Assembly: GCA_019828595.1 (NCBI GenBank)
Contig: JAHQRK010000001.1
Span: 1,922,001 to 1,986,000 of the forward strand
DNA: 64,000 bases
Direction of reading: 5' to 3'
Origin: Aphanomyces cochlioides
Taxonomy: Eukaryota; Oomycota; Saprolegniomycetes; Saprolegniales; Verrucalvaceae
Shown here: positions 32,722 through 44,306 of the stretch, in pieces
Numbering within the stretch: the first letter of the stretch is position 1
Layout: the number at the start of each line of letters is the position of its first letter
Program-made: the position numbers and the translations under genes
Notes under the pieces: model-generated
What the model was told of the DNA's origin: nothing
Database searches by the model: none
Seen by the model: only the letters and a program-made list of their open reading frames with translations

Positions 32722-35700
32722 ATGGTTGCCATCACATCGCCCTCGACGTCGATTGGCATGCAATGGCCGACGCAGTCGGGCTTGCCACCTCCGCTAGACC
32801 TCAATGAGAAGGATTTGGACCACAAGAAAGGCAAGAGGAATGTCTTCAAGTTCGGCGGTACCTCGGTGGGTTCGCCGGAACGATTGTTTCAACTCGTCTC
32901 GATCGTCAAGTCGGAGCGCGAGCGTGTGATTGCAGTCGTGGTGTCTGCCATGGCAAAGAACACGGATATTCTCTTGGACGCTGCAGCTCTCGCAGCTGCT
33001 GGAGATATTGAGCAAGCGCTCGCTAAGATTGACACTGTGGAAGAGATTACAATTCGCAATGCAAATGAAACCCAACACAAAATTCTCGGAGAAGACCATC
33101 CGATTGAAGACATGACGGAACAAATTCGAGAGTTCCATCAGCCTCTACGCCAACTCCTCCTTGGTATGAGCCTTCTCCGCGAGAAAACGTTGGCAGGCCT
33201 CGACACGATTCTCTCATTTGGCGAACGTATCAGTGCCACCATTGTTGCGGTACATTACCTCCTTGTCAGCACCTTTCTTGACCATCTCCACGTAGAAACT
33301 GCTCACTGCAAACGGAGTGCCTGCTATCTATGTGGATGCTCGCAAATGGGTCACCACGAACGACGCATTTGGTTGCGCCAAGGTGGATTTCGAAACCTCG
33401 AAGGAAAAGTTGATCCAACTGGCGTCCACGTGGGGAGATGCACTTCCAGTCATTACGGGCTTCATTGGCAAATCCAAGTCGGATCGAACGACAACTTTGG
33501 GTCGCAATGGCTCGGACTACACAGCAACTCTTATCGGTGCATGCCTTCAGGTATTAGATTTCACGTCTTGCGAGTTGAGCTGACACGGCACAGGCTGACT
33601 ATGTTGTGATCAACACGGATATCTCGGGCGTGATGACAGCTGATCCACGCATCGTCCAGTCTGCCACATCGGTATCACACCTCAGCCACCACGAAGCTCT
33701 GGAACTTGCCATTTATGGCACAAGAATGTTTCACACCCGAACAATGGTTCCATTGATTCACTCTGGTAAATTCAACGCCTTGGACTGAAATTCTAACGAC
33801 ACTCCTCCAGGTGTGACCATGTTGATTCGCAACACGATGGACCCGCACGGTCAAGGCACGTATATTAGCAGTGTTGCGAGCGCTGACAAGTCGGTCACGT
33901 GCACGACGTCGCTCGAAAATCTATCCCTGATCGAGGTTTGCCGTGATGAAATTCATGCGAGACGCTTGACTTGTGATCGCAGGTGCGCACTCGTATTTTA
34001 CAAGAAGCAGACCGGAGCGAACAAGCTTACAGTAACATTGGAGCTCGTGTCGTTCAGAGCTTGGAGCAACACCGTATTAGCATTTGGCTTTCCATTCGAG
34101 CAGCTCATGGACAATCGATTGCTGTCGTCGTTCCGTCGGCCCAAGAACCACTAGCTCGTCAAGCCATTTCGGAAGAGCTCAAGTCCGAAATCGAACTCAA
34201 CGAAGTCGAAACGATCGATAGCATCACGCCCGTCACGATGCTCTCCGTCGTTGGAGAAAAACTCAACAAAGCATCCACCAACGCTGCCAAGATGTTTTCA
34301 GCCTTGGCAAATGTACACAATTCACAAAACATCCTTGCCCTCAACATCTTCATTTGTAGGCTGCCATCGACGTCCTGGCTGTAGGCCAAGGCACGAGCTC
34401 TCGCTCCCTCAGTTGCATCATCCACGGTGCAAAAACTAAGGTTTGAGCTTCAGGATCATGACCCATGTAATATATGCGTAGTTGGCGGTCCGACGAGTCC
34501 ATGACGCCTTTAATGTCTCGACACTCGTGGTGAGCCTTGTCTTGCTTGGCTGCAACAGCGTACGACTTGGGTATACTCTGCTTCCTCTGAAACAATACTA
34601 GACAACGCGCGGCATCCTCGACAAAATTGCATTCCAAGGTTGGATTTGCACCCAGCGCCACAACATTGAGCTCCGTGTCGTGGGCTTTGGCTCCAACTGC
34701 TCGTCGTTCCAGTTCGATCCGAATGGCCTTGACATTTCCAAATTGATTGCACACTTGCAAGGATGCTCCAAGGGAAGGCCGTTGAACCGAGAGAGTACTC
34801 GCTATGAACACGCTCGACCGTCGCCAGAGATTTTGTCGTCATTCCATGTAACTCAATGCCTGGCGTCTTTCCTGACCAAGATGACTGATTGTAGAACTTG
34901 TCGTGCCCAATTTTGGTCGACTGTTCCGGTCGCAGCGACCACAAAGACCTCTACTCGCGTTGCTTTGATACCGACATCCACGTCGTCGTCTCGAACGTCC
35001 GATCCGCCAATTCGATGCCCAAGGCGACGCCTCGTGACTCTCGTCAGTCAACTCACCCCTGCTTCTTTCTCTACAACTCGGTTGTCGGCGCAAGTCTTCC
35101 CATTTTCGACACACTCACCAACCTCCTCAACACGGGCGACAAACTCGAACGTGTTGACGCCGCTCTGAGCGGCACGCTTGGCTTTGTCACTGACCAGGTA
35201 GGCATTGCTCTTCCACACTTTGAGCTGATTTGATTCCACACCAGGTCATGCATGGCGTCAAGTTATCCCAAGCAGTCCGCGATGCTTGGTCTCGTGGATA
35301 CATGGAGGCCGACCCAAAAGACGACTTGAGTGGTCAAGATGTCGCTCAAAAGGTCAAAGCCTTTGCCAGAGCACTTGGCGTGAACTTGGAGCTCGATGAG
35401 ATTGAGGTATGCACTGCGCAAACTACACGATAGCTCATGGCGCGCTCTCTGTAGGTCACTCCATTTGTACCAGATCACGTTCTCGACCCGCTCAATTGGG
35501 ACGACGACGTTGTTGATATTGAAGCGCTCATCAAGGTAAGATCTTTCATGTCGTGCTTGTGTTAACGACTTGCAAAGGCGCTCGAAGCGTATGACTCGAC
35601 ATTTACTGCCGAGTTTGTCGAACCAGCACTGAGCCAAGGAAAGCGCATTCGATATGTGGCAACTTTGGTGTTGGAGACGACGTCAGTCCGAGCTCGCATC

Positions 35701-35937
35701 GAACCTCTTCTTGTGGACGAGAGCCATCCAACGTTTCGTGCCCAAGACAACGACATCGCAGTGGGTCTCACCACGATGGAATACAACGTACTGCACTTGC
35801 ACATTGGAAGCTAATAACTCAACAACTTGTAGACGCGACCGCTTGTATTGACAGGCAGTGGATCCGGCGGTGTGGCCAGTGCCACGGGTGTTATTCGAGA
35901 CATTCTGGTCATCTCGAAGAGCTTGAAGGGAAATTAA
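32722..35937 (+). CDS. Bifunctional aspartokinase-homoserine dehydrogenase
   Basis: Catalyses the first step of the aspartate pathway (aspartyl-phosphate) and the reduction of aspartate semialdehyde to homoserine, feeding Thr, Met and Ile. Twelve short introns; about 890 residues. Aspartokinase: [29 protein letters not shown] and the substrate loop around [13 protein letters not shown], then ACT repeats ([20 protein letters not shown]). Homoserine dehydrogenase: [41 protein letters not shown] and a C-terminal LTGSGSGG. The fusion order is that of bacterial ThrA and plant AK-HSDH. Two oddities in the dehydrogenase half: the glycine motif reads LLGCNSTTRG rather than GxGxxG, and the usual TPNKKA region reads SNVRSAN. 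The intron at the glycine motif could be modelled differently. Confidence 0.93.
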
Positions 35938-35939
35938 AT

Positions 35940-36237
35940 GTCGTCTGGGCGATGCCATCACATGAGCCTTTCGCCTCATTTCATCCATGTAGCCGCTAGC
36001 CTCGTAGGATATCGCCCCGTAACATGAGTCCTGTTCAAACTGTTCAAAGCCAGTCGTACTTAATTTTTCTCGCGAGATTTCTTTGTTGGCATGTTGACGC
36101 ATTGCTCGCCGGGAATTGTTGATGAAGACGCTCCATTCATTCGATTTTCGAAGCTTTTCGTGGTGTGTTGGGCGTTTTGTGTCGTCTTTATTTGGCAGTG
36201 AAGCTAATTGTTCCTGCGAATTAATAGGACGAGGCAC
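35940..36237 (-). CDS. Uncertain small minus-strand coding segment
   Basis: The gap between two plus-strand genes is open on the minus strand with a plausible protein composition (SNEWSVFINNSRRAMRQHAN, SYEASGYMDEMRRKAHVMA). There is no ATG at its beginning, but an acceptor-like tattaattcgcag sits at the expected place for a second exon. The frame continues antisense into the end of the dehydrogenase gene without a stop until 35683. No family is recognised. It may be a small gene with an unseen first exon, or chance. Confidence 0.25.
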
Positions 36238-36248
36238 ACTCGGTTTCG

Positions 36249-39200
36249 ATGGTCTTTCGCCTCGCTAGCCTCGTATCTCCCAACATCGTGGCCGCGGCGC
36301 TCAACTATGGCTTCAGCGAATGTGTAAGCAACCAACGCACTCTTTACTACTACTCTCCAACAACCCAAAGCTGCGATTCCAACGCCAACCTCACCACTTT
36401 GCCACGTACGTCCTCCGCTTCGATTCGAACGACTTAGCGTGTTCTAGCTGTCTCTGGCTTGGATTGCACCGTGCCATGTCGTCGAGGCTACAAGCTTGGA
36501 GCCGAGTACGACGATGAAATGAATTTCTTGTTTGACTTGGCGATGTAGTTTCTCGGGGCAGACTCCAGTGTCAGGATGCGAGCGGTGCCCGAATGGACAG
36601 TTTTCACTTGGTGGCGGCAATGTCTACTCTGCACGGATGAATTCATGGCAGGACTCGCTTCCAATCGAGTTCGACACGCAATGTTCAAGCCGAGATGCCA
36701 ACACTGGCGTGTGGTCCAACAATTGCAATTCGTGGACTCTAGATTCCTCTGTTGGCTTTGTTTCGTCGGGCAATAACTCCAGGATTGCATCCACGCTGAG
36801 CGCGGATCGACTCTACTCGGTTTTGCATCTCACGGCGACGTTCGTTCGATCTGGCAACATCACTTTCCAATTCACTGTGCGTGTTTCCCCTTCACGTTGA
36901 GTCACCCGTCATGCTCTAGGTTGACACAGAGCCTCCCTACAACGGTCTTACCTTCATGATCGACGGCATTGTCGCCTTGACGCAGGTCTCAACGACGAAT
37001 GGGTGGTCTGAAGTCAACTTTAACGTTCCTGCTGGACCTCATGTCTTTGCGTGGCAGTATTCCAAGGCTGATGACGTCGACTGGGGTCTTGATCGAGCTG
37101 CTCTGCGTGTCATTGAGCTCACTGGAACATCGTGCGTGTCAATTTTTTCGTGTCGGCGACAACGATGACATTGACTAGGTATTCCGACCGCACGTGCTAT
37201 CCTTGCGGTGGCGACATGACCCGGTCAAGTCGATTGCAATGTCGTCTTTGCGATGTCAATCAGTACGCTGGACTTGACGCCACTGGGTTTGTACTCAATC
37301 CTGTCTCCCTTGGCTTCATGGACTCGTAGAACGTTTAAATGTTTTGCATGTCCTGCAAATACATTTGCCCCTGCTGGATCAATGGACGCTTCGGCTTGTA
37401 TCGCAAGTCGTCCATGCGACGCCACTGACTTGGCTGTCTACTACACTCCTTGCTATCGCAACACGCGCAACGTGACGCGAACGTGGGCTCAGCCCATGAC
37501 TTGCAATGCAAGTCTTGCGTCGTCCATCTCTCTACCCATGATCCAAGAAAACATTGCATGCGGTGACTGCACGGATGGCTATTATTCTGACTCGAGTGAG
37601 ATCTTTCACGCTTTTGCAGCATGTATTCACGTTCCTTCCTGTAGCTGGAGCATGCCAAACGTGTCCTGACGGCCAAGTGATCAACCTCTCGGGCAATTAT
37701 TCCTATGCTTTGAATTCGTCGTCCTCCGAGAACGCATCCAACACCGTCGTCATGACTGCAAAGAATTCCATCTCGCTCTGCTCGCCATGTAGTCCTAGCA
37801 CCATCATGGTTCGCTCCCAGCTCTATGGCTCTATTACAAGACGTGGCTGGAGTCTCTGGCCGACGATTGTTGAAAACGGCACGGCCATTCGCAACGGCTG
37901 GAAGCTCACGGAGCGTGGCATTACGCGCGACACTGCGCTAAGTCAACAGTGGACGCCAGCGGTGCCTCTTGTCTTCAACGTAGCACTGTCCATGCAATCA
38001 AACCACTCACTGAGTTGTAGACCACGCATATTAACCGAGGCAAAATTGCAGTCAACTACACGCTGACCAATATTCCTCCATCGGGCTCGGGCAACTCCGC
38101 TTGGCTCGAGCTGTACGTGAATGACCAGCAAATACCACTTGCGACTAGCGCCAATGGCACGTTCTATCAAGAACTCTCAGTGAGCCCTCGTGTGAGCGGC
38201 AACACGACGTTTGCTGTCAATTTTGTCTGGCGAACGTCGTCGTCTGCAGTGGACAAAGTGGCCAACGTCTTGATTCGATCTGTCAAGCTGACGGGGACAG
38301 CCGATGGAGGTGCTGACGGATGTGTTACTTGCCCCACGGGGTATATTCCAAATGCAAATCAATCGGGTTGTGTCATGTGCCAGGCTGGAACTGCCGCAAC
38401 AATTCAAAGTGAGTTCCCAGCGGCGACGAAGCGTCTAATCGCTTCTTTACTAGGCAACGGAGTCATGGCATGTATAACTTGCCCTGCTGATATGTATTCG
38501 TTTGCAGGATCTGGCATTTGCTCGTCTTGCGGAGCTAATACTTTCAGGTACGATCATCTCCTTATCATGCCGTCACTGTTGTGTAGTGCGCCTGGATCCT
38601 CGATCTGTCGCGCGAAGCAAATCCTGATTGACTCAACGACGAGCCTCATGTACAACCTCAGTGCACTCCAAGCTCTCGTGGATCCTCTCACTGATCTCGA
38701 CGCCAACTCTGGCTTTCTCCCTGCGACTCCGTTGACGTCGACAACTGCATATCCTCTCTCTTCGACTGCCGCCATGATGCTAGGAGTCTTTCGCCCGATA
38801 AACCCCCAAGTTCCAACTCAATATGTTGTTGGAAAGTCGTCTCTCACGACGTCTGACACGGAAGTCGTTGGTTCCCCACAGAGTTACGTGGTCAGTCTTG
38901 CAATGTCCAACAGCAAAGACGCGGGAAGTAACTTTCTCTACAACGCTGGCACCTTTGGTCTCGTGCAATGCACAATTCCGCCGGTAAGATCAAGCATGCC
39001 ATACTCCACAATGATTCATTGTCTAGCGCTTTAATCTGTTCAACGCTGGTGGCAAAATGGACATTACCATCCTGGCCAATGGCCGCGGAATCCGAGCGAC
39101 GTACACATTGGGCATTGTCGCCAACGGCACTGGAGTCAACGCCTACTACTCGACATCCATTGATTTCATTTGCGATACGAGTGCAAGTGAGTTTTATTCC

Positions 39201-39865
39201 GAGAGATGATCGCTCATAAAACTTGATCACTAGCTCAATCGACGCAGTCGACCCTTGTGGCGACCAACTCGAGTCAGACCCAGTTGTCCTGGACGACAGC
39301 AGCCGCTTGCCCGTTGTGTGACGTCTCGATGTTCTCGTATGGCTGAAGCCTTGATGACAAAAGGTTTACTTCACTGTAGGCGAACGAAGTCTTCATGCTC
39401 TCTCATGGGCAATCAAATGGTGACGTACGTTCCAAGTGTGCCCTGCGTTGGAGGCACTCAACCGACGACGCTCGTGACAGTCCAGACGTGTGCGAGCATT
39501 ACGTTGGACAAGCAGACCGCTGGCATCGCTGCTGGCATTGTGTTCTTGATCATCGTGCTCATCTTTGGCCTCATCGTGGGCTTGGTTCTCGTGTACCGCA
39601 AATACAAAGCGGTACGTTGACGGTCGTGCTCACGACCACTGATTTCCTCTAGACTTTGGTCGAGTTCTTGTACTTGAAGGGCCAAGTCAACAACCACGAA
39701 TTGCTCGAAGGTGGCAGTACGAAATCCAACGACGGCGCGTACAACATTAAACAGAAATCGAGTAATATGGTCGTGTCGCCCGAGGCGTCTGGTGTGTCGG
39801 CCGAAGCGGAAGAAGACGAAGAAGAAGACGTGAATATCAAACCCAAAGGGAGCGTTGTGATGTAA
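36249..39865 (+). CDS. ELAPOR/EIG121-like type I membrane receptor
   Basis: About 14 exons with 38-50-base introns produce roughly 1000 residues. Start MVFRLASLVSPNIVAAA, a short signal peptide, followed by NYGFSECVSN. The extracellular part repeats Cys-rich modules (CERCPNGQFSLGGG, CYPCGGD, CFACPANTFAPAGS, CVTCPTGYIPNANQSGC, CITCPADMYSFAGSGIC) between beta-rich segments such as PYNGLTFMIDG and GWSEVNFNVPAG, and a mannose-6-phosphate-receptor-homology-like region (ACPLC...). A single TM helix (IAAGIVFLIIVLIFGLIVGL) precedes an acidic tail (EAEEDEEEDVNIKPKG). This is the architecture of ELAPOR1/2 (EIG121), endosome-lysosome or trans-Golgi proteins of poorly known function. One intron near the MRH region was chosen because GTATGG...CTGTAG alone keeps frame into KSSCSLMGN. 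Confidence 0.88.
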
Positions 39866-40314
39866 AACAATCAAATGAATATATTGAATACACACCCAGT
39901 ATGATTGTAACTAACTTCGGTCGTTCTGTTGTCAAGTTTGCCACCGTTATTAGCCCAAGGCAATGGTCGCAACTGGTACTTCTAGCAGAGTTCTCCGAGG
40001 GCCTGACAGTTCGTATCGTAGTGTATTCTTGAAGGCGACCACTCGTTGCATTGTCGTCGCTATGGAAGTCGTTGGGTAAGAACCACTGGAAAATCTTATC
40101 GCGGCAGTTTCGTGTCGGTTACGATTCAACATAAAATCAAATATGACAAAAAGAGGTCTATTCGATACAGGAACTTTTTCGCAGCAGTACCCTGAAAGGT
40201 CAAAATTGGGCAACCATCACCATCTTTTTGGTCCGGTTTGATCGAACAGACGGCTCCCAACGGCCAAGGCGGTGGAGCTCAATGGAGTTTTTCGTCACTT
40301 GACAATCTGCCAAG
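39866..40314. other. Intergenic gap, no supported gene
   Basis: About 450 bases. The minus strand has an open stretch ending TLRYELSGPRRTLLEVPVAT (39950-40213), but it lacks an initial ATG and I cannot connect it to an exon. It provides the 5' region of the zinc-finger gene at 40315. Confidence 0.4.
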
Positions 40315-41376
40315 ATGGAATACAGCTTCCACCTCCACCCCGAGGCTGTGAACGTGTCGGACCACATCGTGAACGATGAAATGAATCTCCTGTGGGATTC
40401 GACAGTCGTCCCCCCGATTGCCCCCCTGCCAGTAGCAGCGCCGCCCCCCATCAAACTATTCCACGAACCCAAAGTGACTTTGATACCGACAATTCCACAC
40501 ACATTTCCAAAGGAGAGCCTTGAGCCCATGGCTTTCAATCCACTTCATGTGAACCAGATCTTAACGCACTTTCCAGAGCTACACCCGATGGATGGGACGT
40601 TCCTCCGCAGTGCATTTGAAAACATTGAGACGCTGCCGAGCAATCACACACCCCGAGGACAGCTACAAAAGGAAATCCCCGAAGTCCACAATGCTCCTGT
40701 GTCTGTCGAAGTGTTATCCCCTCAGTCTAAAGACACTCGCCCTGCTGTCCGGCCCCCAGTTGGAACTACCACGACGACTTCTGGTGGCAAGCAAATTATA
40801 TGTCAAGTGCCAAACTGTGGTCGACGAGTGCGTTCCAAAGGTTTTTGCAAAGCCCATGGCGGTGGCCGCAAATGTATCTTACCGGGCTGCAACAAATCCG
40901 CGCAAAATGGCGATTATTGCATCGGCCACGGCGGTGGAAAAGAATGTAGCCATCCAGGATGTGCGAAAGCAGCCCAGTCACATGGCCTCTGTAAAGCTCA
41001 TGGTGGTGGCGCACGGTGCAAGCACCCCAATTGTATGAAGAGCAGTCAAGGCGGAGGTTATTGCCGCGCCCATGGCGGTGGAAAACGATGCCAAGCCCCA
41101 AACTGCACGAAGGGTGCACAGCGTGGCAATTTTTGCGCCACACACGGTGGTTTCCGCAATTGCCAAGTCACAGGTTGCGTCCGAACTGACCGAGGCGGAG
41201 GATATTGCGAAGTGCACCGCCGGGACAAGCTGTGTACTGTCAAAGGCTGCAAGAAACTATCCAAGAACAATGGTCTATGCACTCTGCATCTACGTCGCTC
41301 CGAGAAAGAAGGCAAGAGGCCGACGCCAATCACGAGCTACCTCCTGCCAGCAACGATGACCATCGGCACATTCTAA
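40315..41376 (+). CDS. WRKY19-type CxH zinc-finger repeat protein
   Basis: 353 residues, one exon. After a disordered, proline-rich N-terminal 150 residues come seven tandem zinc-finger-like units of about 24-25 residues, each of the form C-x4-C-x(10-12)-C-x2-H followed by GGG(R/K)(R/K)C, for example CQVPNCGRRVRSKGFCKAHG and CSHPGCAKAAQSHGLCKAHG. The last two units lose the GGG linker. This family is expanded in oomycetes and resembles the zinc-finger part annotated as WRKY19-like; a nuclear nucleic-acid-binding role is likely but unproven. The ATG at 40315 is the only sensible start. Confidence 0.9.
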   Translation: MEYSFHLHPEAVNVSDHIVNDEMNLLWDSTVVPPIAPLPVAAPPPIKLFHEPKVTLIPTIPHTFPKESLEPMAFNPLHVNQILTHFPELHPMDGTFLRSAFENIETLPSNHTPRGQLQKEIPEVHNAPVSVEVLSPQSKDTRPAVRPPVGTTTTTSGGKQIICQVPNCGRRVRSKGFCKAHGGGRKCILPGCNKSAQNGDYCIGHGGGKECSHPGCAKAAQSHGLCKAHGGGARCKHPNCMKSSQGGGYCRAHGGGKRCQAPNCTKGAQRGNFCATHGGFRNCQVTGCVRTDRGGGYCEVHRRDKLCTVKGCKKLSKNNGLCTLHLRRSEKEGKRPTPITSYLLPATMTIGTF

Positions 41377-41387
41377 TAATTCTTAAT

Positions 41388-41908
41388 TTAACGCAGCAAC
41401 ATCGCTCGACCATTAAAGTCCCAACGAGGTGGTAATCGAGACATCGATGCCTGTCGTGGACATTCTTTGAGGTGGATTTCGCTGTCGAGGCAAGCTTTTT
41501 GCTCGTGAATCGTGACAGGAGTAGATGGTTCCGATTTTTTGTGCGTCTTGGGCTGATACAAATGTGCTTGGACAGCACAGATAATATCGCCTTGTCTCAG
41601 TTGGTTGAACGAAGTCACATTGACAAACTTGGTGTACAGACCGTTGGGTTTCATCAGCGCTGTTTCCCGCATCAAGTGATCGATATTGTCCACCTAATAA
41701 GCATAAATTTTGCACACATGGACGGGCATCAACGCACTCCAAACTTGTAGCAGATTTTAGCCTTGAGGTCGTCTGACGAGCTCGCGACGAGTCTTGTCAT
41801 TTTGTCGCGATCTTGGTTTAAATAGACGGAGACGAGAATGTCCTTTTGTTTCTCTCTTGATTTGTTGCATGATGATGGCTTGGGCCACTCTCGAGATGTA
41901 GATGGCAT
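41388..41908 (-). CDS. Hypothetical protein, two exons
   Basis: Exon 1 (41738-41908) begins MPSTSREWPKPSSCNK and exon 2 (41388-41693) follows a 44-base GT-AG intron (gtgcgt...attag). The product is about 158 residues. Segments such as KDILVSVYLNQDRDKMTRLV and LKAKICYKFGVDNIDHLM have the spacing of a small ubiquitin-like or PB1/DIX-like fold, but no diagnostic motif is present. The second half is polar. I do not recognise the family. The gene lies between the zinc-finger gene (stop-to-stop gap 11 bases) and another unknown minus-strand gene. Confidence 0.6.
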
Positions 41909-41989
41909 CTTGTGAAACTTTTCAAGATATCTCTTCGGTGGCTTTGGTTCAGGAAGCAGCTCAGCCGGGTCAGATCTCCTCTATAGCTG

Positions 41990-42552
41990 TCATGAGTTGC
42001 CTTGGGAGTAGATTTCGAGTACCGTCGCGACAGTTTGAAGACGAGAATGGACGCAAAGTTGAATTTGTTCAGCTTTCACCTATAGAGCTGCGTTAAAGTG
42101 GATTGAAAACCAAATACCTGTCGATAGAGCCGTGCGACGCGATGACGATCGACGTGGCTTTGTAGGCTCTTGCGTTCAAAGCAATCCCACATCGCTCGAC
42201 GTTCGTGCCACCGTCGTCTAGCTGGTCTGTGTCTCTTCTTGGACGTGGAGGTTGCTGGAAGCCTCTCAGTCTTCAATTCTTTACGAGCGACTTCTGAAGC
42301 TAGAAGTTGCAGCAAGAGAGCTTGTACTTCGAGTAATTCATCAACCAAGCTGGTAGAGCCGCCATGAGCCTGCTCACCACAGACCAAGGTGCCGCCGTCC
42401 AGTTCGAATAAGGTGTTCTTGACGTCGCCAGCGTTCAGACCCAAGTAACGCGTGACTTCAAGGAGACTTTGCTCGCATTCCTCAAGCAGTTGCAAGAGCA
42501 CCGTAGCTTCTTCGTCGCCTGCCTCAGATTCGACGACACCTTGGTCATCCAT
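41990..42552 (-). CDS. Hypothetical coiled-coil protein, two exons
   Basis: From ATG 42552 (MDDQGVVESEAGDEEATVLL) a helical leucine-rich region (LLQLLEECEQSLLEVTRYLG, then SLVDELLEVQALLLQLLASE) leads into a basic stretch (TSKKRHRPARRRWHERR). A 38-base intron (42080-42117) joins the last exon (VKAEQIQLCVHSRLQTVATV), ending at 41990. About 174 residues. No known domain. The next gene on the same strand starts 80 bases downstream. Confidence 0.6.
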
Positions 42553-42677
42553 ATGCCAGCCACCTGCACTCAATCTGAAACCGCTCGCTCGGCACAGAAA
42601 AATATCCGCCCGTCCGTTTCATGTTCTCGAGAACATGGTTTCCTTCGTGTCATTTCCGCTTTCGCCTTCATTTCGCC

Positions 42678-43523
42678 ATGGGCTGCACCTGTGTGGGTCT
42701 TCTGAGCCTCATCATTGCCGTGGCTGCTGTCGTCTTCTCGGGCGTCGCGGCGGGGCTTCCCCTCTGGTCAACACTCAGACAGACTGTCACCAGTGAGTAC
42801 GCGTCGTCAACCTTCACCGCTGGCGTGTGGGGCTATTGCTCAGATGTGTCGATATCTGCCATTGGCGCCAAGTTGGACACGAGCTTGAGCGCCGCGGCCT
42901 CCAGCACCACGGGGCAGTGCTACTTGTACTACACAGCCAACAACAAAGTCCACATCAACTTGAACAACGACGAGAACAACACGGTCATCCTTCCAGCCCA
43001 AGGCGTCTGCGCCACGTATTCGGACGACGGTGGCTCCAACGCCCACTTGTATGCAACGGTCAACACCATCGACCAGGCAACTTTCGATGCGTACTTGAAC
43101 CAAGCGTGCGGGATCAAAGGGAAACTCTCTTTGGCCTTTTCAATGCTGAGCCCAACATTTGGTGTCTTTGGCACGTTGATGTTGGCACTCGGCGTTTGCT
43201 GCTCCAAGAACCGTTCGTGCCTCGTCGCCTTTGCCCTCATCACGACTGCGATCGCCGGCGGTTTTGCCCTTGGCGCTTGTATCGTGTGGAGCCAAGAACA
43301 ACCTTCCGGCACGACCCTCACGTATGGCATCTCGTACTACTTGGAGATCGCTGCTCTCGTGTCGTACGCGATTGCTGTCTTCTTCCTCGGCGTGCACATG
43401 ACCCAAGGCCACAAGCACGACAAGGACCAATCTTCCTCGAACAAAGTCCCCATCAAGCTCCAAGAAGCCCTCGAGAAGCACAAGAAGAATGCGGCCGGCC
43501 GGCAGCCCACTCGTCTTGTCTAA
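42678..43523 (+). CDS. Claudin/PMP22-like four-helix membrane protein
   Basis: 281 residues, single exon, start MGCTCVGLLSLIIAVAAVVF. Four TM helices: residues 5-25, then after a 130-residue extracellular loop LAFSMLSPTFGVFGTLMLAL, CLVAFALITTAIAGGFALGA and YYLEIAALVSYAIAVFFLG. The large loop contains W...GVWGYC, the W-x-GLW-C type pattern of the claudin/PMP22/SUR7 superfamily, with a further Cys in GQCYLYY and in QGVCATYSDD. The cytosolic tail is basic (KVPIKLQEALEKHKKNAAGR). Members act in membrane organisation or cell-wall-linked eisosomes in fungi (SUR7); a precise role here is unknown. An in-frame open extension upstream of the ATG lacks support. Confidence 0.8.
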   Translation: MGCTCVGLLSLIIAVAAVVFSGVAAGLPLWSTLRQTVTSEYASSTFTAGVWGYCSDVSISAIGAKLDTSLSAAASSTTGQCYLYYTANNKVHINLNNDENNTVILPAQGVCATYSDDGGSNAHLYATVNTIDQATFDAYLNQACGIKGKLSLAFSMLSPTFGVFGTLMLALGVCCSKNRSCLVAFALITTAIAGGFALGACIVWSQEQPSGTTLTYGISYYLEIAALVSYAIAVFFLGVHMTQGHKHDKDQSSSNKVPIKLQEALEKHKKNAAGRQPTRLV

Positions 43524-44306
43524 GCCTCTCACTTCATTTTCGCGAGGACTCCATGGGTTTTGGCGGTTGTCATTCTGGTTCAACTTCGAAATTCGGGATA
43601 AAAATGCACTCTTTCACCTCGCACCCTCTTTTGCTATTGCCATATCGACCAGAGTCAATAGCTCGAGAGATAATCTTATGAATGCTTTATGATCTCAACG
43701 CCACTTGGAACTCTTCACATCTCGTCGTCGTTCTCATGCTCTCCTCGTCCAATTTCTGAGCGTACGAACCGACGACCTTAATGGAATCCAATCCAAATCG
43801 ACCCCTCTCAATCCCCCTTCGTCGGCTTAGTGTGACGGCCTCCTTTCGAAGCAAGTTGTGCTGGCTGCTCTCTGTGGATAAGTGCTCAATCTAAAAGCTT
43901 TCGAGCTGCTCATACTGTGTGCTTGTGCGTTGTATTTCACCCAAGTGTATCCTTCCTCAATTCCAGTACTCAACCAGCCGAATCCAAGGAACCAGACCGA
44001 CGATCGTGTAGTTCATAGAATGCTGCACAAGCTCAGCGCGGTCAATTGCTTAGAATCACTGAGAAGATGGCTTTGTCTTGCTGTACCGCACAGCTAAGTC
44101 GTCGAGAAGATCGAGTCGGTCGACGGGTCCGTCGTTCGTGTCCTCTGTCGTCCAACCTCCAACTTCGATTTCCGACTTCGATAATACTGTCAAACTTGAA
44201 GATTTCCCATGACTGGAGTAAAGTATGTGTAAAGATTGGGATATAAAATCTGAGAGGTTTTCTATCAGCAAATGACTGCGGCTTCACAGTTTGAAATCAC
44301 CTGGCG
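43524..44306. other. 780-base gap, no supported gene
   Basis: Short open stretches exist on both strands (for instance a minus-strand acidic segment reading VGGWTTEDTNDGPVDRLDLL around 44060-44160), but none has a start codon and a splice partner that I can justify. It includes the promoter of the PI4K gene. No tRNA-like or repeat structure was found by eye. Confidence 0.4.

Noticed and set aside
32722..35937. Recent bacterial transfer of the ThrA-like fusion
   Set aside because: Twelve typical short introns and composition like its neighbours argue for a long-resident gene.
42827..43681. Long alternative plus-strand frame over the claudin-like gene (284 codons)
   Set aside because: Overlaps the tetraspan gene in another frame; rich in Arg, His and Cys with no TM pattern; a shadow of real coding sequence.
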